NCBI GenBank assembly: GCA_050050615.1
Contig: JASFTV010000062.1
Coordinates: 1-13,825 of the forward strand
Reading direction: 5' to 3'
Origin: JASFTV01 sp050050615
GTDB lineage: Bacteria; Desulfobacterota; DSM-4660; Desulfatiglandales; HGW-15
Length of the DNA: 13,825 nt
The position numbers were made by a program, and so were the translations under genes. Of this stretch, positions 6,201 to 13,369 are shown one piece after another (position 1 is the first letter of the stretch; the number at the start of each line of letters is the position of its first letter). Below the pieces are notes generated by a model. It was given only the letters and a program-made list of their open reading frames with translations, had not been told where the DNA came from and did not search any database.

Positions 6201-7517
6201 CTAACCTTCGTCCGTCAATTTGAAGGGCTCGTAAAAGCTTGGGACGTATGCTCTGTCGGTGCGACCCAGCCGGTGGCCGAGCAGTGAAGAACGATCGGCA
6301 TGATTGAGAAGGGTGAGCATGAATTCTTTGTCTCGCAGCAGCCCCAAACTCCCCGCTGCACAATTCACCTCGTCAAAGGCACGCACGCTGTCTCGTCGCA
6401 CTTTTGACCCTACCAAGGTAAGGGGCACCGGCTCTCCTGAGTGAATGAGCCCCGATACGCTCGGTGTGGAGTGGTCCGCCGTGACAGCGACGAGCAAGTC
6501 ATCCCTTTGAGTGACTGCTTGGAGCAGTTCATCCAAGCCGTGATCCAGGGCGGCGATGGCCGCTTGTTTCCTCCTGGGATCTCCCGTATGGGCTGCTTCA
6601 TCCGGCACCTTGGTATGAACATGAATGAAATCGTGGGAGCGATCTGTCAGGGCCGTGTGGATGCGCTCTCTGAGGTCCTGGCCGGGATCCTGACCATCTG
6701 TTACTTGCACAAAACTGAACCCCAGCTCATGGGCGAGTCCACTGAAAACCGCTCCAGATGCGATGAACATTCCGGAAAGGCCCCAACGCCTTTCAAAGGG
6801 TTCCTGCAAAACCCTGCGGCCAGAGCGCAGCGTAACAAGGAAATTGGCCGGGGCGAGGTTCCTGCTATAACGCAGGTTGTTGACTTCGTGATTGGTGAGT
6901 AACCGGTGGCAGTGAGTGAGGTACTGGTTCAACGCCCTGGCGGTTCTCGCCGCTACCTCGGGTTCGGGGTTTTCTGATAAAGCCCGTATACGGGCAAGGG
7001 GTCGGTCAACCACCATTGGATCTGAATCAGAGACAAAGGGCGAGACTTGGCCACTCAGAACCAGGACGCCGTCGTTGGTGTCGGTCTGATAGAGGTGAAC
7101 GCGGATCCCCCGCACTTCATACGGCGTTAGGGCTGCGTACAGCTCGCCCATTTCCCGGCTATTCCCCTTAATATCCTGACGTCCCTTGGTAAGGATCGGT
7201 ATTCCCTCCTGCCACTCAACACTCACAAGATGGGCCAGGCACAACACGTCGCTGTCATCAAAGGTCAGTCCATACCCCACCGCCTCCAGGACTCCGCGGC
7301 CGGGGAAGTTCTCCAGTTCGTAACCGAACATCAGGTAGTGGGCTGTCTCGCTAGGCAAACACTGACCGGGCATTACAGCGTGATAGAGACCATTGCTTCC
7401 CAAATGCGCAAGACGATCCAGATTGGGCGTCTCCGCCGCTTGAAGCGGCGTACGGTGATCGAGAACCCCGTAGGACCGATCACCAATGCCATCTAGCAAA
7501 ATAACAATGATTTTCAT
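6201..7517 (-). CDS. ApgM-like cofactor-independent phosphoglycerate mutase family protein
   Basis: The 438-residue product belongs to the alkaline-phosphatase-like metalloenzyme superfamily and resembles the archaeal-type independent phosphoglycerate mutase, which interconverts 3- and 2-phosphoglycerate with two metal ions. Visible landmarks are LLDGIGDR (D9), PSETAH with probable phosphate-accepting S56, GRGVLEAVGYGL (73-84), NHEVNNLR (209-216), KVPDEAAHTGD (D306, H310), TADHSTPS (D348, H349) and H359. Length is near the family's usual 400-430. Several positions differ from typical ApgM as I remember it: SETAHY for SDTAN, SDSDPM for SDTDPH, and ADHSTP for GDHSTP. It may therefore be a paralogue acting on another phosphoester. 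It is last in the operon; its ATG overlaps the TIM-barrel stop by 4 bases (ATGA), so it is translationally coupled. Confidence 0.82.
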   Translation of the reverse strand: MKIIVILLDGIGDRSYGVLDHRTPLQAAETPNLDRLAHLGSNGLYHAVMPGQCLPSETAHYLMFGYELENFPGRGVLEAVGYGLTFDDSDVLCLAHLVSVEWQEGIPILTKGRQDIKGNSREMGELYAALTPYEVRGIRVHLYQTDTNDGVLVLSGQVSPFVSDSDPMVVDRPLARIRALSENPEPEVAARTARALNQYLTHCHRLLTNHEVNNLRYSRNLAPANFLVTLRSGRRVLQEPFERRWGLSGMFIASGAVFSGLAHELGFSFVQVTDGQDPGQDLRERIHTALTDRSHDFIHVHTKVPDEAAHTGDPRRKQAAIAALDHGLDELLQAVTQRDDLLVAVTADHSTPSVSGLIHSGEPVPLTLVGSKVRRDSVRAFDEVNCAAGSLGLLRDKEFMLTLLNHADRSSLLGHRLGRTDRAYVPSFYEPFKLTDEG

Positions 7518-8356
7518 CTCAAAACCGGATCCTTACAAAAACCGCGGCAGACAGCCCCCTCTGTCTCACCCTGAATGTCAAGCTGTCCCAGGTAATCGTC
7601 TATGATCTTCTTGGTATGCAAGAGCTCATCCTCTTGCTGAATTTCTACAACCCACCAATCACAACCAATCTCTCGAAGCAGGGAGAGACGTTCTTTGATA
7701 TCATCGACAACCTCAGGCGACGTATGCCCGAGCCCGGCCGTTTCCGTGTGGTATATGTGGGCATTGAAAACCCTGTCTGAATGCGGTGTGACAAAATCTT
7801 CCAGGTGATAGTATTGACTGGCGACCGATTCACACATATAGGCATGACCGATATCAAAGGTGACACCAGCCCCGCTTTTGCGAATCAGTTTTTCAAAAAG
7901 ATGGGGCCTGCTCGTCCAGCCCCACGCCAGGTTTTCTAGACACACATTGACCCTTCGTTCTGCTCCATATCGTACCAACCGCCGCAATTTGTCTATCGTC
8001 GTATCCCAAGAGAGAGGCTCGGTGGAATTATGGCCAAGGCCGATGTGAATGGTGAGATATCTCCCCCCCACTTTAGAGACAAGGCGGATGATACGCTGGA
8101 ACAGGCGCTCGGCAGCCTTTGCTTCCCCGGGGTCATCGTGGCCCAGATCTGTTTGGTAGAATGGGCAGTGATAACGAACCTCAAGGGGTCTCAGAGTCGA
8201 CTGCCCTTCGACCCAGATGGATTCATCAGCGGGCGTTTCAGGTATGTCGTCTACGTAGAAAGACCACTCAATTCCTGAAAAACCGTGCTCAAGGGCAAAG
8301 GCTTTGAGTTTCCTTGGATCAGAAAAAATGTTCGTCATAACCAGTTTCAGCTTCAT
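7514..8356 (-). CDS. Xylose isomerase-like TIM-barrel protein (sugar phosphate isomerase/epimerase family)
   Basis: This 280-residue protein has the pattern of the AP endonuclease 2 / xylose isomerase-like TIM barrel. Probable metal ligands are E141 (VCLENLAWG), D168 and H171 (FDIGHA), H200 (NAHIYH) and E238 (VVEIQ), with H104 (LTIHIG) near the active site. No signal peptide is present, so a cytoplasmic metal-dependent isomerase, epimerase or lyase is expected. Whether the substrate is a sugar, a sugar phosphate or a cyclitol cannot be told from sequence. The gene overlaps both neighbours by ATGA (8353-8356 and 7514-7517), which ties its expression to the aminopeptidase before it and the ApgM-like gene after it. 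An isomerase beside a phosphomutase-type enzyme hints at shared carbohydrate chemistry; that is inference. Confidence 0.82.
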   Translation of the reverse strand: MKLKLVMTNIFSDPRKLKAFALEHGFSGIEWSFYVDDIPETPADESIWVEGQSTLRPLEVRYHCPFYQTDLGHDDPGEAKAAERLFQRIIRLVSKVGGRYLTIHIGLGHNSTEPLSWDTTIDKLRRLVRYGAERRVNVCLENLAWGWTSRPHLFEKLIRKSGAGVTFDIGHAYMCESVASQYYHLEDFVTPHSDRVFNAHIYHTETAGLGHTSPEVVDDIKERLSLLREIGCDWWVVEIQQEDELLHTKKIIDDYLGQLDIQGETEGAVCRGFCKDPVLR

Positions 8357-10851
8357 AACCGCCTATCGAAACATAGCATTCTCATTCTTGAATTGATCTC
8401 GAGTTTTTCCAAAGACAGTTTCAACACGTCCTTGGCCTTCTCCTTCTTGACCATATACTCCCTGAAAAAGCTTTTGACTTCTTCTTCTTTTCCAATGCCG
8501 GACATTGGAACAATAGCTGCCACAATCCTTTCGTAATGGATGGGATGCAACTGTTCAAGCCTCTCTATACAGGAAAGATACCATTCCCACATCAATGGGA
8601 TGGCGTGCGGGTTCTGTGCCATGATCCCTATGGTTATGAATTTGTTCCTGTCGGGGACTTCGTCCAAGACATATTGCTGTGTTCTTTCTATGAGGGTTTT
8701 CTCTTTGAAGCAACCGATAGCCGCCAGTACATTCATTCTCTCATGTTCACTCTCAGAGGATTTGAACCTTTCGGCGAACCATTCAAATGTCTCTCCGGCC
8801 CCATAAAATGCACCAGCCCGCATGATGCTTTTCATGATGTCCGGATGAGCCTTGTCTCCCCGCAGTAGGGCTGAGAATTTGGCCTGTGCGAATCCGGCCG
8901 CCTCGTTTGAACCATACATCACGGCGTGCCAAATCACTTGATCTCTGAGTATGGAGGTTGCGTGTCTCTCCTCCGGCTTCGGTTCATATCCAATCGATTT
9001 GAGAACCTTTTCAAAGAGAGATCTCCCGACAGTTGAAATACTCCCTTTTCCGGTCTCATCGGCCACCAGATATGCGTGGTTAAGGTTCGTTGCGATACTT
9101 ATGAGTGGCAGAAACACATCCTCATCTGAATAATTAGAGAGGAAAACCAAATAGTCATCGAGGCTGATATCACCCTTTTTCACGAAAGCGTAGAGATCAT
9201 TTTGGAGGCCCCATCTATCTACCGCTGACAACGATTTATCAGCCACCCGTGCGCCAAGTTCTTGTAAGTTGCCCTCTTCAATGTACTTCACTCTATAAAA
9301 TCCGCTCTGCCCTTCGTTGACTTTATAGGCGACTGCATCAGGTCCAATATCGATGACCGCGCTTTTCTTATCGACAAGGCTGGTAATGGTCTTGGATTCT
9401 CCATGACCAAGAAAAACCTTGACTGCAAGAGGAATCAACCATACCTGCGCCGATTCGTTGGGCAGGTAGGTGAACCTTTCCTGGGTGATAATGAGCTGGT
9501 GACCCTCCCTTTTCACTTCAACCAATGGAAATCCCGGCTGTTCAATCCAGCTCCTCATCATTTTGCTGACAGGCTTTGCCGAAACCTCCTCAAGCGCTTC
9601 CCACAGATGATGGCTTGATGCGCACCCATACTGATGTCTCTTCAGATAAACCCTGAGGCCCTCGCGAAAGCTCTCTTTGCTCACGTATCCCTCTACCTCT
9701 CTCAAGAGACTCCCCCCTTTGTTGTATATGATCGGCGCGGTGCTGGCATTGATGACGACGTGTTCGCCTCCGGGAATCTCTATAGGGAATGTTTCATGGT
9801 GGGCGTCCCTCTCCAGGGCGATGTCCGTTTGGCCGTGCAAGAACTGATCCCATACATCCCATTCAGGATAATAATGGTCCACCACGCCATAGCCAAAATA
9901 GGTAGCAAAGCTCTCATTGAGCCAGAGATACTTCCAGTCAATGGGTGTAACCAGATTTCCAAACCATTGGTGGGCCATCTCGTGAGCAATGACCACACAT
10001 ATCCGCTCTTCACCCGCTTTGGAGGTGACATCGGGATCGTGAAGCAGCAGGTTTTCCCTGAACGTGATCGCCCCCCAGTTTTCCATGGCCCCCGCAGCAA
10101 AATCTGCAATGGCGATTAGGTCCAGTTTTGGAAGGGGATATTCGATGCCATAGTAATCTTCCGAAAATTCCAGGGATTTTCGCGAAAACGCCAGTCCGAA
10201 CTGACCCTGCTTTGTCATCCCTGGCATGGTTGCCACCCGGACCACCACCCTCCCAGGATCTTCAATGAACTCAAACTCGCCGACCCCGAAGAAGAGGAGG
10301 TACGGGGACATCTTCGGCGTCTGTTTGAACCCAATAAGCTTTCTTCCGTCCTCCAGTTGCTTCTCTTCCACGATGGGTCCGTTGGATATGGCTGTGAGTC
10401 CCTCTTCAACGACAATCTCAACATCAAAGGTCGCTTTCTTGGCCGGATGGTCCAAACAGGGAAAGGCCCTTCTGGCGTCACTTTCTTCAAACTGAGTGAC
10501 CGCTGTGTATCTTTCCTTTCCCTCCCGGAGGTACCTACTTCTATAAAAACCGGCCATTTTGTTATTGATCTCTCCCGTGTAGTCAATGGCCAGGGATATC
10601 TGACCTGCAATCCGGTCTGGAAGGGAGATCCGGAGTGCTTCTTTCTTTGGATCCACAAGAAAGGGACACGCCTGGGCCTGGTCTTTTAGAAAGACCTCAC
10701 ATCTCCAGACCGCCAGGTCCAAAATATTGAGCGAAATCTCTGTGACCGGTTCTTCGGCTTCCACAAGGATTTCCACGTGTCCGTCAAAAATGAATCTTTT
10801 CAGGTCCGGTTCTAGCCGGATTCTGTAATTTATGGGCACCACGTTGCTCAT
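8353..10851 (-). CDS. M1 family zinc aminopeptidase
   Basis: The 832-residue protein is an M1 (gluzincin) aminopeptidase that removes N-terminal residues from peptides. An N-terminal beta-saddle domain (about 1-200) precedes the catalytic domain with the exopeptidase motif GAMEN (254-258) and the zinc motif HEMAH (H290, E291, H294) followed after 18 residues by E313 in LNESFATYFG. The remainder (about 450-832) is a small beta domain and a helical ERAP-like C-terminal domain. Length is usual for the PepN/ERAP-type group. There is no signal peptide, so it is probably cytoplasmic. GGGAGGT lies about 12 bases before the ATG, a somewhat long spacing. It begins 18 bases after the thioesterase stop and overlaps the TIM-barrel gene by 4 bases. 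Confidence 0.95.
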   Translation of the reverse strand: MSNVVPINYRIRLEPDLKRFIFDGHVEILVEAEEPVTEISLNILDLAVWRCEVFLKDQAQACPFLVDPKKEALRISLPDRIAGQISLAIDYTGEINNKMAGFYRSRYLREGKERYTAVTQFEESDARRAFPCLDHPAKKATFDVEIVVEEGLTAISNGPIVEEKQLEDGRKLIGFKQTPKMSPYLLFFGVGEFEFIEDPGRVVVRVATMPGMTKQGQFGLAFSRKSLEFSEDYYGIEYPLPKLDLIAIADFAAGAMENWGAITFRENLLLHDPDVTSKAGEERICVVIAHEMAHQWFGNLVTPIDWKYLWLNESFATYFGYGVVDHYYPEWDVWDQFLHGQTDIALERDAHHETFPIEIPGGEHVVINASTAPIIYNKGGSLLREVEGYVSKESFREGLRVYLKRHQYGCASSHHLWEALEEVSAKPVSKMMRSWIEQPGFPLVEVKREGHQLIITQERFTYLPNESAQVWLIPLAVKVFLGHGESKTITSLVDKKSAVIDIGPDAVAYKVNEGQSGFYRVKYIEEGNLQELGARVADKSLSAVDRWGLQNDLYAFVKKGDISLDDYLVFLSNYSDEDVFLPLISIATNLNHAYLVADETGKGSISTVGRSLFEKVLKSIGYEPKPEERHATSILRDQVIWHAVMYGSNEAAGFAQAKFSALLRGDKAHPDIMKSIMRAGAFYGAGETFEWFAERFKSSESEHERMNVLAAIGCFKEKTLIERTQQYVLDEVPDRNKFITIGIMAQNPHAIPLMWEWYLSCIERLEQLHPIHYERIVAAIVPMSGIGKEEEVKSFFREYMVKKEKAKDVLKLSLEKLEINSRMRMLCFDRRL

Positions 10852-10869
10852 CTTTTGTGAGTGACCTCC

Positions 10870-11334
10870 CTAATCCAAGAACTTGGGCGGCCATTCTGCC
10901 GCATGTTGAATTTCTAAATCCTTCAGGATCATCATGGTCGATGTGCCGTGGGCAAGCAGCGTTCCTTTTCCATTCTCCACACTTGCCTCTCCGAGACAAA
11001 GGGTCTTTCCGACCCGGATACTTCGCCCTTTGGCGATCATATAGCCTTCTGAAGCAGGAGCCAGGTAGTTGAGCTTTAGCTCAACGGTCGTCATTCCCAA
11101 ATCTTCGCCTATCTGGGGATAAACGGCCCAGAACGCTGTCGCATCCACCAGGGATGAAAAAACGCCCCCATGGACCTGGCCGAAGGGTTGAAGATGTTTC
11201 TCCTGCACAGCCACCTCGATGCGGGACTCACCCCAGCCCAGCTCCTTGATTTCCATGGAGATCAGGCGGAAATAGGGGGACGCGTTGATGTGCTTGGCCA
11301 CGGCTGCCAGATACTCCGGATTCAGTCTTCTCAT
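10870..11334 (-). CDS. PaaI-type hotdog-fold thioesterase
   Basis: This is a 154-residue hotdog-fold protein of the PaaI/4HBT group, which hydrolyses acyl- or aryl-CoA thioesters. The signature is QVHGGVFSSLVDATAFWAV (53-71), where H55-G56-G57 form the oxyanion loop and D64 is the likely catalytic acid. The segment VELKLNYLAPA (84-94) is the usual central strand. No leader peptide is present, so it acts in the cytoplasm, probably as a tetramer as in the family. AAGGAG stands about 7 bases before the ATG at 11334. It sits 21 bases after the RlpA-like gene and 18 before the aminopeptidase, inside the operon. The acyl substrate is not predictable. Confidence 0.88.
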   Translation of the reverse strand: MRRLNPEYLAAVAKHINASPYFRLISMEIKELGWGESRIEVAVQEKHLQPFGQVHGGVFSSLVDATAFWAVYPQIGEDLGMTTVELKLNYLAPASEGYMIAKGRSIRVGKTLCLGEASVENGKGTLLAHGTSTMMILKDLEIQHAAEWPPKFLD

Positions 11335-11355
11335 GGTCTCACTCCTTTCAAGAAT

Positions 11356-12036
11356 TCATCCGGCCACTTCGATCGTCTCAACCAAAACCCGTGCCGTGCC
11401 CTTCTTGTAATAGCCGAGTTTTCGTGCCGCACCAGCGCTGAGATCAATGAGACGCCCAGACACAAAAGGTCCACGGTCGTTGACACGAAGAATGATAGAT
11501 CGGTGATTTTCGAGGTTTGTAACTCTCACGTGGGTCGGCAGCGGCAAATGTTTGTGAGCTGCGTTGAGACCATTGGGATCAAAGACTTCACCGTTTGCTG
11601 TCATGCGCCCCCCTTTTTTGCGCCATGTTTCGTAGCCATACCATGAGGCTATACCCTCCGCCCGATAATTCCTGGACGCTTCCACGGACATGGGCACATA
11701 TTTCTTGCCTTTCACGACGTACGGTGAATTCTTGACACGCCCCTGCTTGATTGCCTCCTTAGGCGGCAGGCCGTCCATAGTCTCGATCTCTTCACGGGTG
11801 AGCGGCCAGTCCAAAGGTGCCTTGACCACCTTAAAGGTGAACTCGCCCACCTTATAGACCAACATTCCGGCCCCGATGGAGACCTTGGCCACCCCTTTGG
11901 TGACATCGTAAGTGGTCTTTACCGTGCCTTTACCGATCCTATAGCTCTTTGAAATAACCCCACACGAAAACAGCGTTAAAGACACAAAACCGAACAGAAA
12001 AATCATGATCCATGATAATATCTGGATTCCTCTCAT
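11356..12036 (-). CDS. RlpA-like lipoprotein (septal ring lytic transglycosylase family)
   Basis: The 226-residue product begins with a hydrophobic signal segment ending in a lipobox (LTLFSC, C25), so it should be a lipid-anchored envelope protein. The C-terminal half (about 126-226) is the double-psi beta-barrel of RlpA: GIASWYGYE (128-136), TANGEVFDP (146-154), AAHKHLPLPTHVRVTN (159-174) and LRVNDRGPFVSGRLIDLS (183-200). H161 and D187 match the catalytic pair, and E150 is also retained. RlpA of Pseudomonas cleaves denuded peptidoglycan at septa. There is no SPOR domain, so septal targeting is not assured. Residues 30-120 form a linker I do not recognise. The ribosome site is modest (AGAGG). 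It is the first gene of the five-gene operon; a decayed hairpin repeat lies about 150 bases upstream. Confidence 0.9.
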   Translation of the reverse strand: MRGIQILSWIMIFLFGFVSLTLFSCGVISKSYRIGKGTVKTTYDVTKGVAKVSIGAGMLVYKVGEFTFKVVKAPLDWPLTREEIETMDGLPPKEAIKQGRVKNSPYVVKGKKYVPMSVEASRNYRAEGIASWYGYETWRKKGGRMTANGEVFDPNGLNAAHKHLPLPTHVRVTNLENHRSIILRVNDRGPFVSGRLIDLSAGAARKLGYYKKGTARVLVETIEVAG

Positions 12037-12141
12037 GCCCCTCTCTTCTCGCGTTTGCTCAAAGTCCCTTTACTCACCACCATCGCTTTTTTGACCAGAT
12101 CTTGTCCGCCCTGATAAGGACCCAAAGGCGATCTTCGACAA

Positions 12142-12168
12142 AATATATTCTTATGCCGATTATTTCAA
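12142..12168 (-). promoter_or_regulatory. Possible promoter for the RlpA-like operon
   Basis: On the minus strand TTGAAA (12168-12163) and TATATT (12147-12142) are separated by 15 bases, shorter than the usual 16-18. Transcription would start about 100 bases before the RlpA-like ATG. The AT-rich patch is the best candidate between the repeat and the gene, but the call is weak. Confidence 0.28.
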
Positions 12169-12181
12169 CACCTTAGTGAAT

Positions 12182-12287
12182 CTCCCCGCCCACAGGCCGG
12201 AGCATCTCCACAACCGGAAAATACCTCGCATTTTCCGGAAAGCCGCCATCGGCAGCTTCCGAGCGAAATGGGTTTAACCCATCTCGC
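12182..12287. repeat. Dispersed hairpin repeat, copy 2 (decayed), with adjoining palindrome
   Basis: Positions 12182-12265 repeat the element at 3431-3515 in the same orientation. The central hairpin (CCGGAAAATAC/GCATTTTCCGG) now has one mismatch, the GCCGCC/GGCAGC hairpin has one mismatch, and the first GC-rich stem is largely lost. The repeat runs into a further palindrome at 12263-12287: GCGA, a mismatch, ATGGGTT, one central T, AACCCAT, a mismatch, TCGC. That palindrome is absent beside copy 1. Either the full element is longer and copy 1 is trimmed, or two palindromic elements lie next to each other. Confidence 0.65.
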
Positions 12288-12773
12288 GTTCCAAAAACCG
12301 CGCGGGCAAGCGTCCTAAATCCCCACAAAAACGACGCCCCATTCACCCCCCCTTCCGGACGGGACTTTCTGCCGCGGTTTTTGTAGAAGCGGGGGTGATA
12401 AGTAGGACTGAAAGGCAAGATGGGCCGGGCGAAGAACAGGGAGCCTTTTGTCAGGCCCGATAGGGTAAGCGGGATTTCCTTCGCTCTCTGAGGCGGGACA
12501 ACAGGCCTTACTGTCGCGGCTCGATCCCTTTTAAACCACAGGCACACATATCACAAAGGTGGTGGACGCAACCTTTTGACAAGAGCTAAGCATAAGAATC
12601 CGGTCCTGTGGGACCCAGCTTTGGACCAGCCTCAAAGAAGGTTGATTGGGGGCCCAGCCAACCACTCTTGACTCGGCTTGAAGGAGCAAGGTTCTGGGAG
12701 CCAGTGAAAAACTGCCACTTTTTCAATCGATTAAGATCCAGGCATTGACCCCAACTTGTGGTAGATCACGGGA

Positions 12774-13208
12774 TCAATAATCTCTTGAATATTTCTCTCC
12801 CTCACATATTTCTTCCACGGTTTCACTGATCAGCTTCCCGTTTTTCCAGGTGCGTTTTGTCACCTTGCGACAATTGGTCTGTTGATCAACATCCTCGGGG
12901 ATAGCCTCAACAGCATATCCTTGCTTATCATAGTAAACAACCCTCTTGTCGTACTGAGCTGCGTCTCTTGCTGCGTCGTACTCCTGGTCAACAGCATTTC
13001 CCACAATGGCGCCCAATACCGTACCTGCAGCAAGACCCAGAAGAGTGCCTTCTGTATCGCGTCCAATGGCTTGGCCAAGCAATGCGCCGGCACCGGCCCC
13101 TATCGCCGCACCTTTTTGCGTGTTGTACCGATCCCGCGGCATAGAGGCACAAGAGGCAATCACGACAACGAGCAACAAATAAAGTATTCCCATGGTTTTT
13201 CTCTTCAT
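12774..13208 (-). CDS. Glycine-zipper outer-membrane lipoprotein
   Basis: The 144-residue product has a charged start, a hydrophobic core (about 7-17) and a lipobox ending IASC, with C20 as the likely lipidated residue. A glycine-zipper segment spans about 33-70 (GAAIGAGAGALLGQAIG, then GTLLGLAAGTVLGAIVG), as in small envelope lipoproteins of the SlyB/YMGG-like type. The C-terminal third is polar (VVYYDKQGYAVEAIPED; KVTKRTWKNGKLISETVEE). Two ATG codons are adjacent (13211 and 13208). The second is chosen because GAGGTG (13214-13219) is only 2 bases from the first but 5 from the second; the choice changes one residue. Its role is probably structural in the outer membrane. It appears to be transcribed alone. 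Confidence 0.88.
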   Translation of the reverse strand: MKRKTMGILYLLLVVVIASCASMPRDRYNTQKGAAIGAGAGALLGQAIGRDTEGTLLGLAAGTVLGAIVGNAVDQEYDAARDAAQYDKRVVYYDKQGYAVEAIPEDVDQQTNCRKVTKRTWKNGKLISETVEEICEGEKYSRDY

Positions 13209-13292
13209 CATTTCACCTCATAGCAATGCTTGTTTTATCGGCTGAGTAAACTTCCTCTGCCTCAATTTCTTCCCTGCTCTGGTAGGCTGCCA

Positions 13293-13344
13293 CCTAATGA
13301 ATACAAACGCATTGAGTAAATATATTAAGGGCGTTTGTATTAGG
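13293..13344. repeat. Inverted repeat between two envelope-protein genes
   Basis: ATACAAACGC (13301-13310) pairs perfectly with GCGTTTGTAT (13331-13340). The stem extends outward to CCTAAT/ATTAGG if a 4-base bulge on the left arm is allowed. The 20-base loop (13311-13330) is AT-rich. It lies after the stop of the DUF3106-like gene and 85 bases before the lipoprotein start, on the same strand. It could be a factor-dependent terminator, an operator or a small foldback repeat. No T-run follows on the minus strand. Confidence 0.45.
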
Positions 13345-13369
13345 CGCCGACCTCCCTGGAATAGCATGG

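Larger units (their letters stand above)
12037..12773. other. Long gene-free region upstream of the RlpA-like operon
   Basis: No convincing gene is present. A minus-strand open frame (12547-12173) runs through the repeat copy and has non-protein-like composition. The stretch holds repeat copy 2 with an adjoining palindrome, and an 11-base inverted repeat pairing CAAAAACCGCG (12292-12302) with CGCGGTTTTTG (12373-12383). Further right are hairpins at 12602-12615 (GGTCC-TGTG-GGACC), 12640-12663 (GGTTG/CAACC around TGGG/CCCA) and 12705-12725 (TGAAAAA/TTTTTCA). The last is about 50 bases beyond the lipoprotein stop and could help end that transcript. The density of palindromes suggests remnants of non-coding mobile repeats. 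Confidence 0.45.

Noticed and set aside
12173..12547. Minus-strand open frame of 124 codons
   Set aside because: It is translated through the dispersed repeat and palindromes, is low in recognisable structure and has no ribosome site.
12597..12764. Minus-strand open stretch of about 55 codons without a start codon
   Set aside because: It has no ATG, GTG or ribosome site and matches nothing I recognise; it is rich in inverted repeats.
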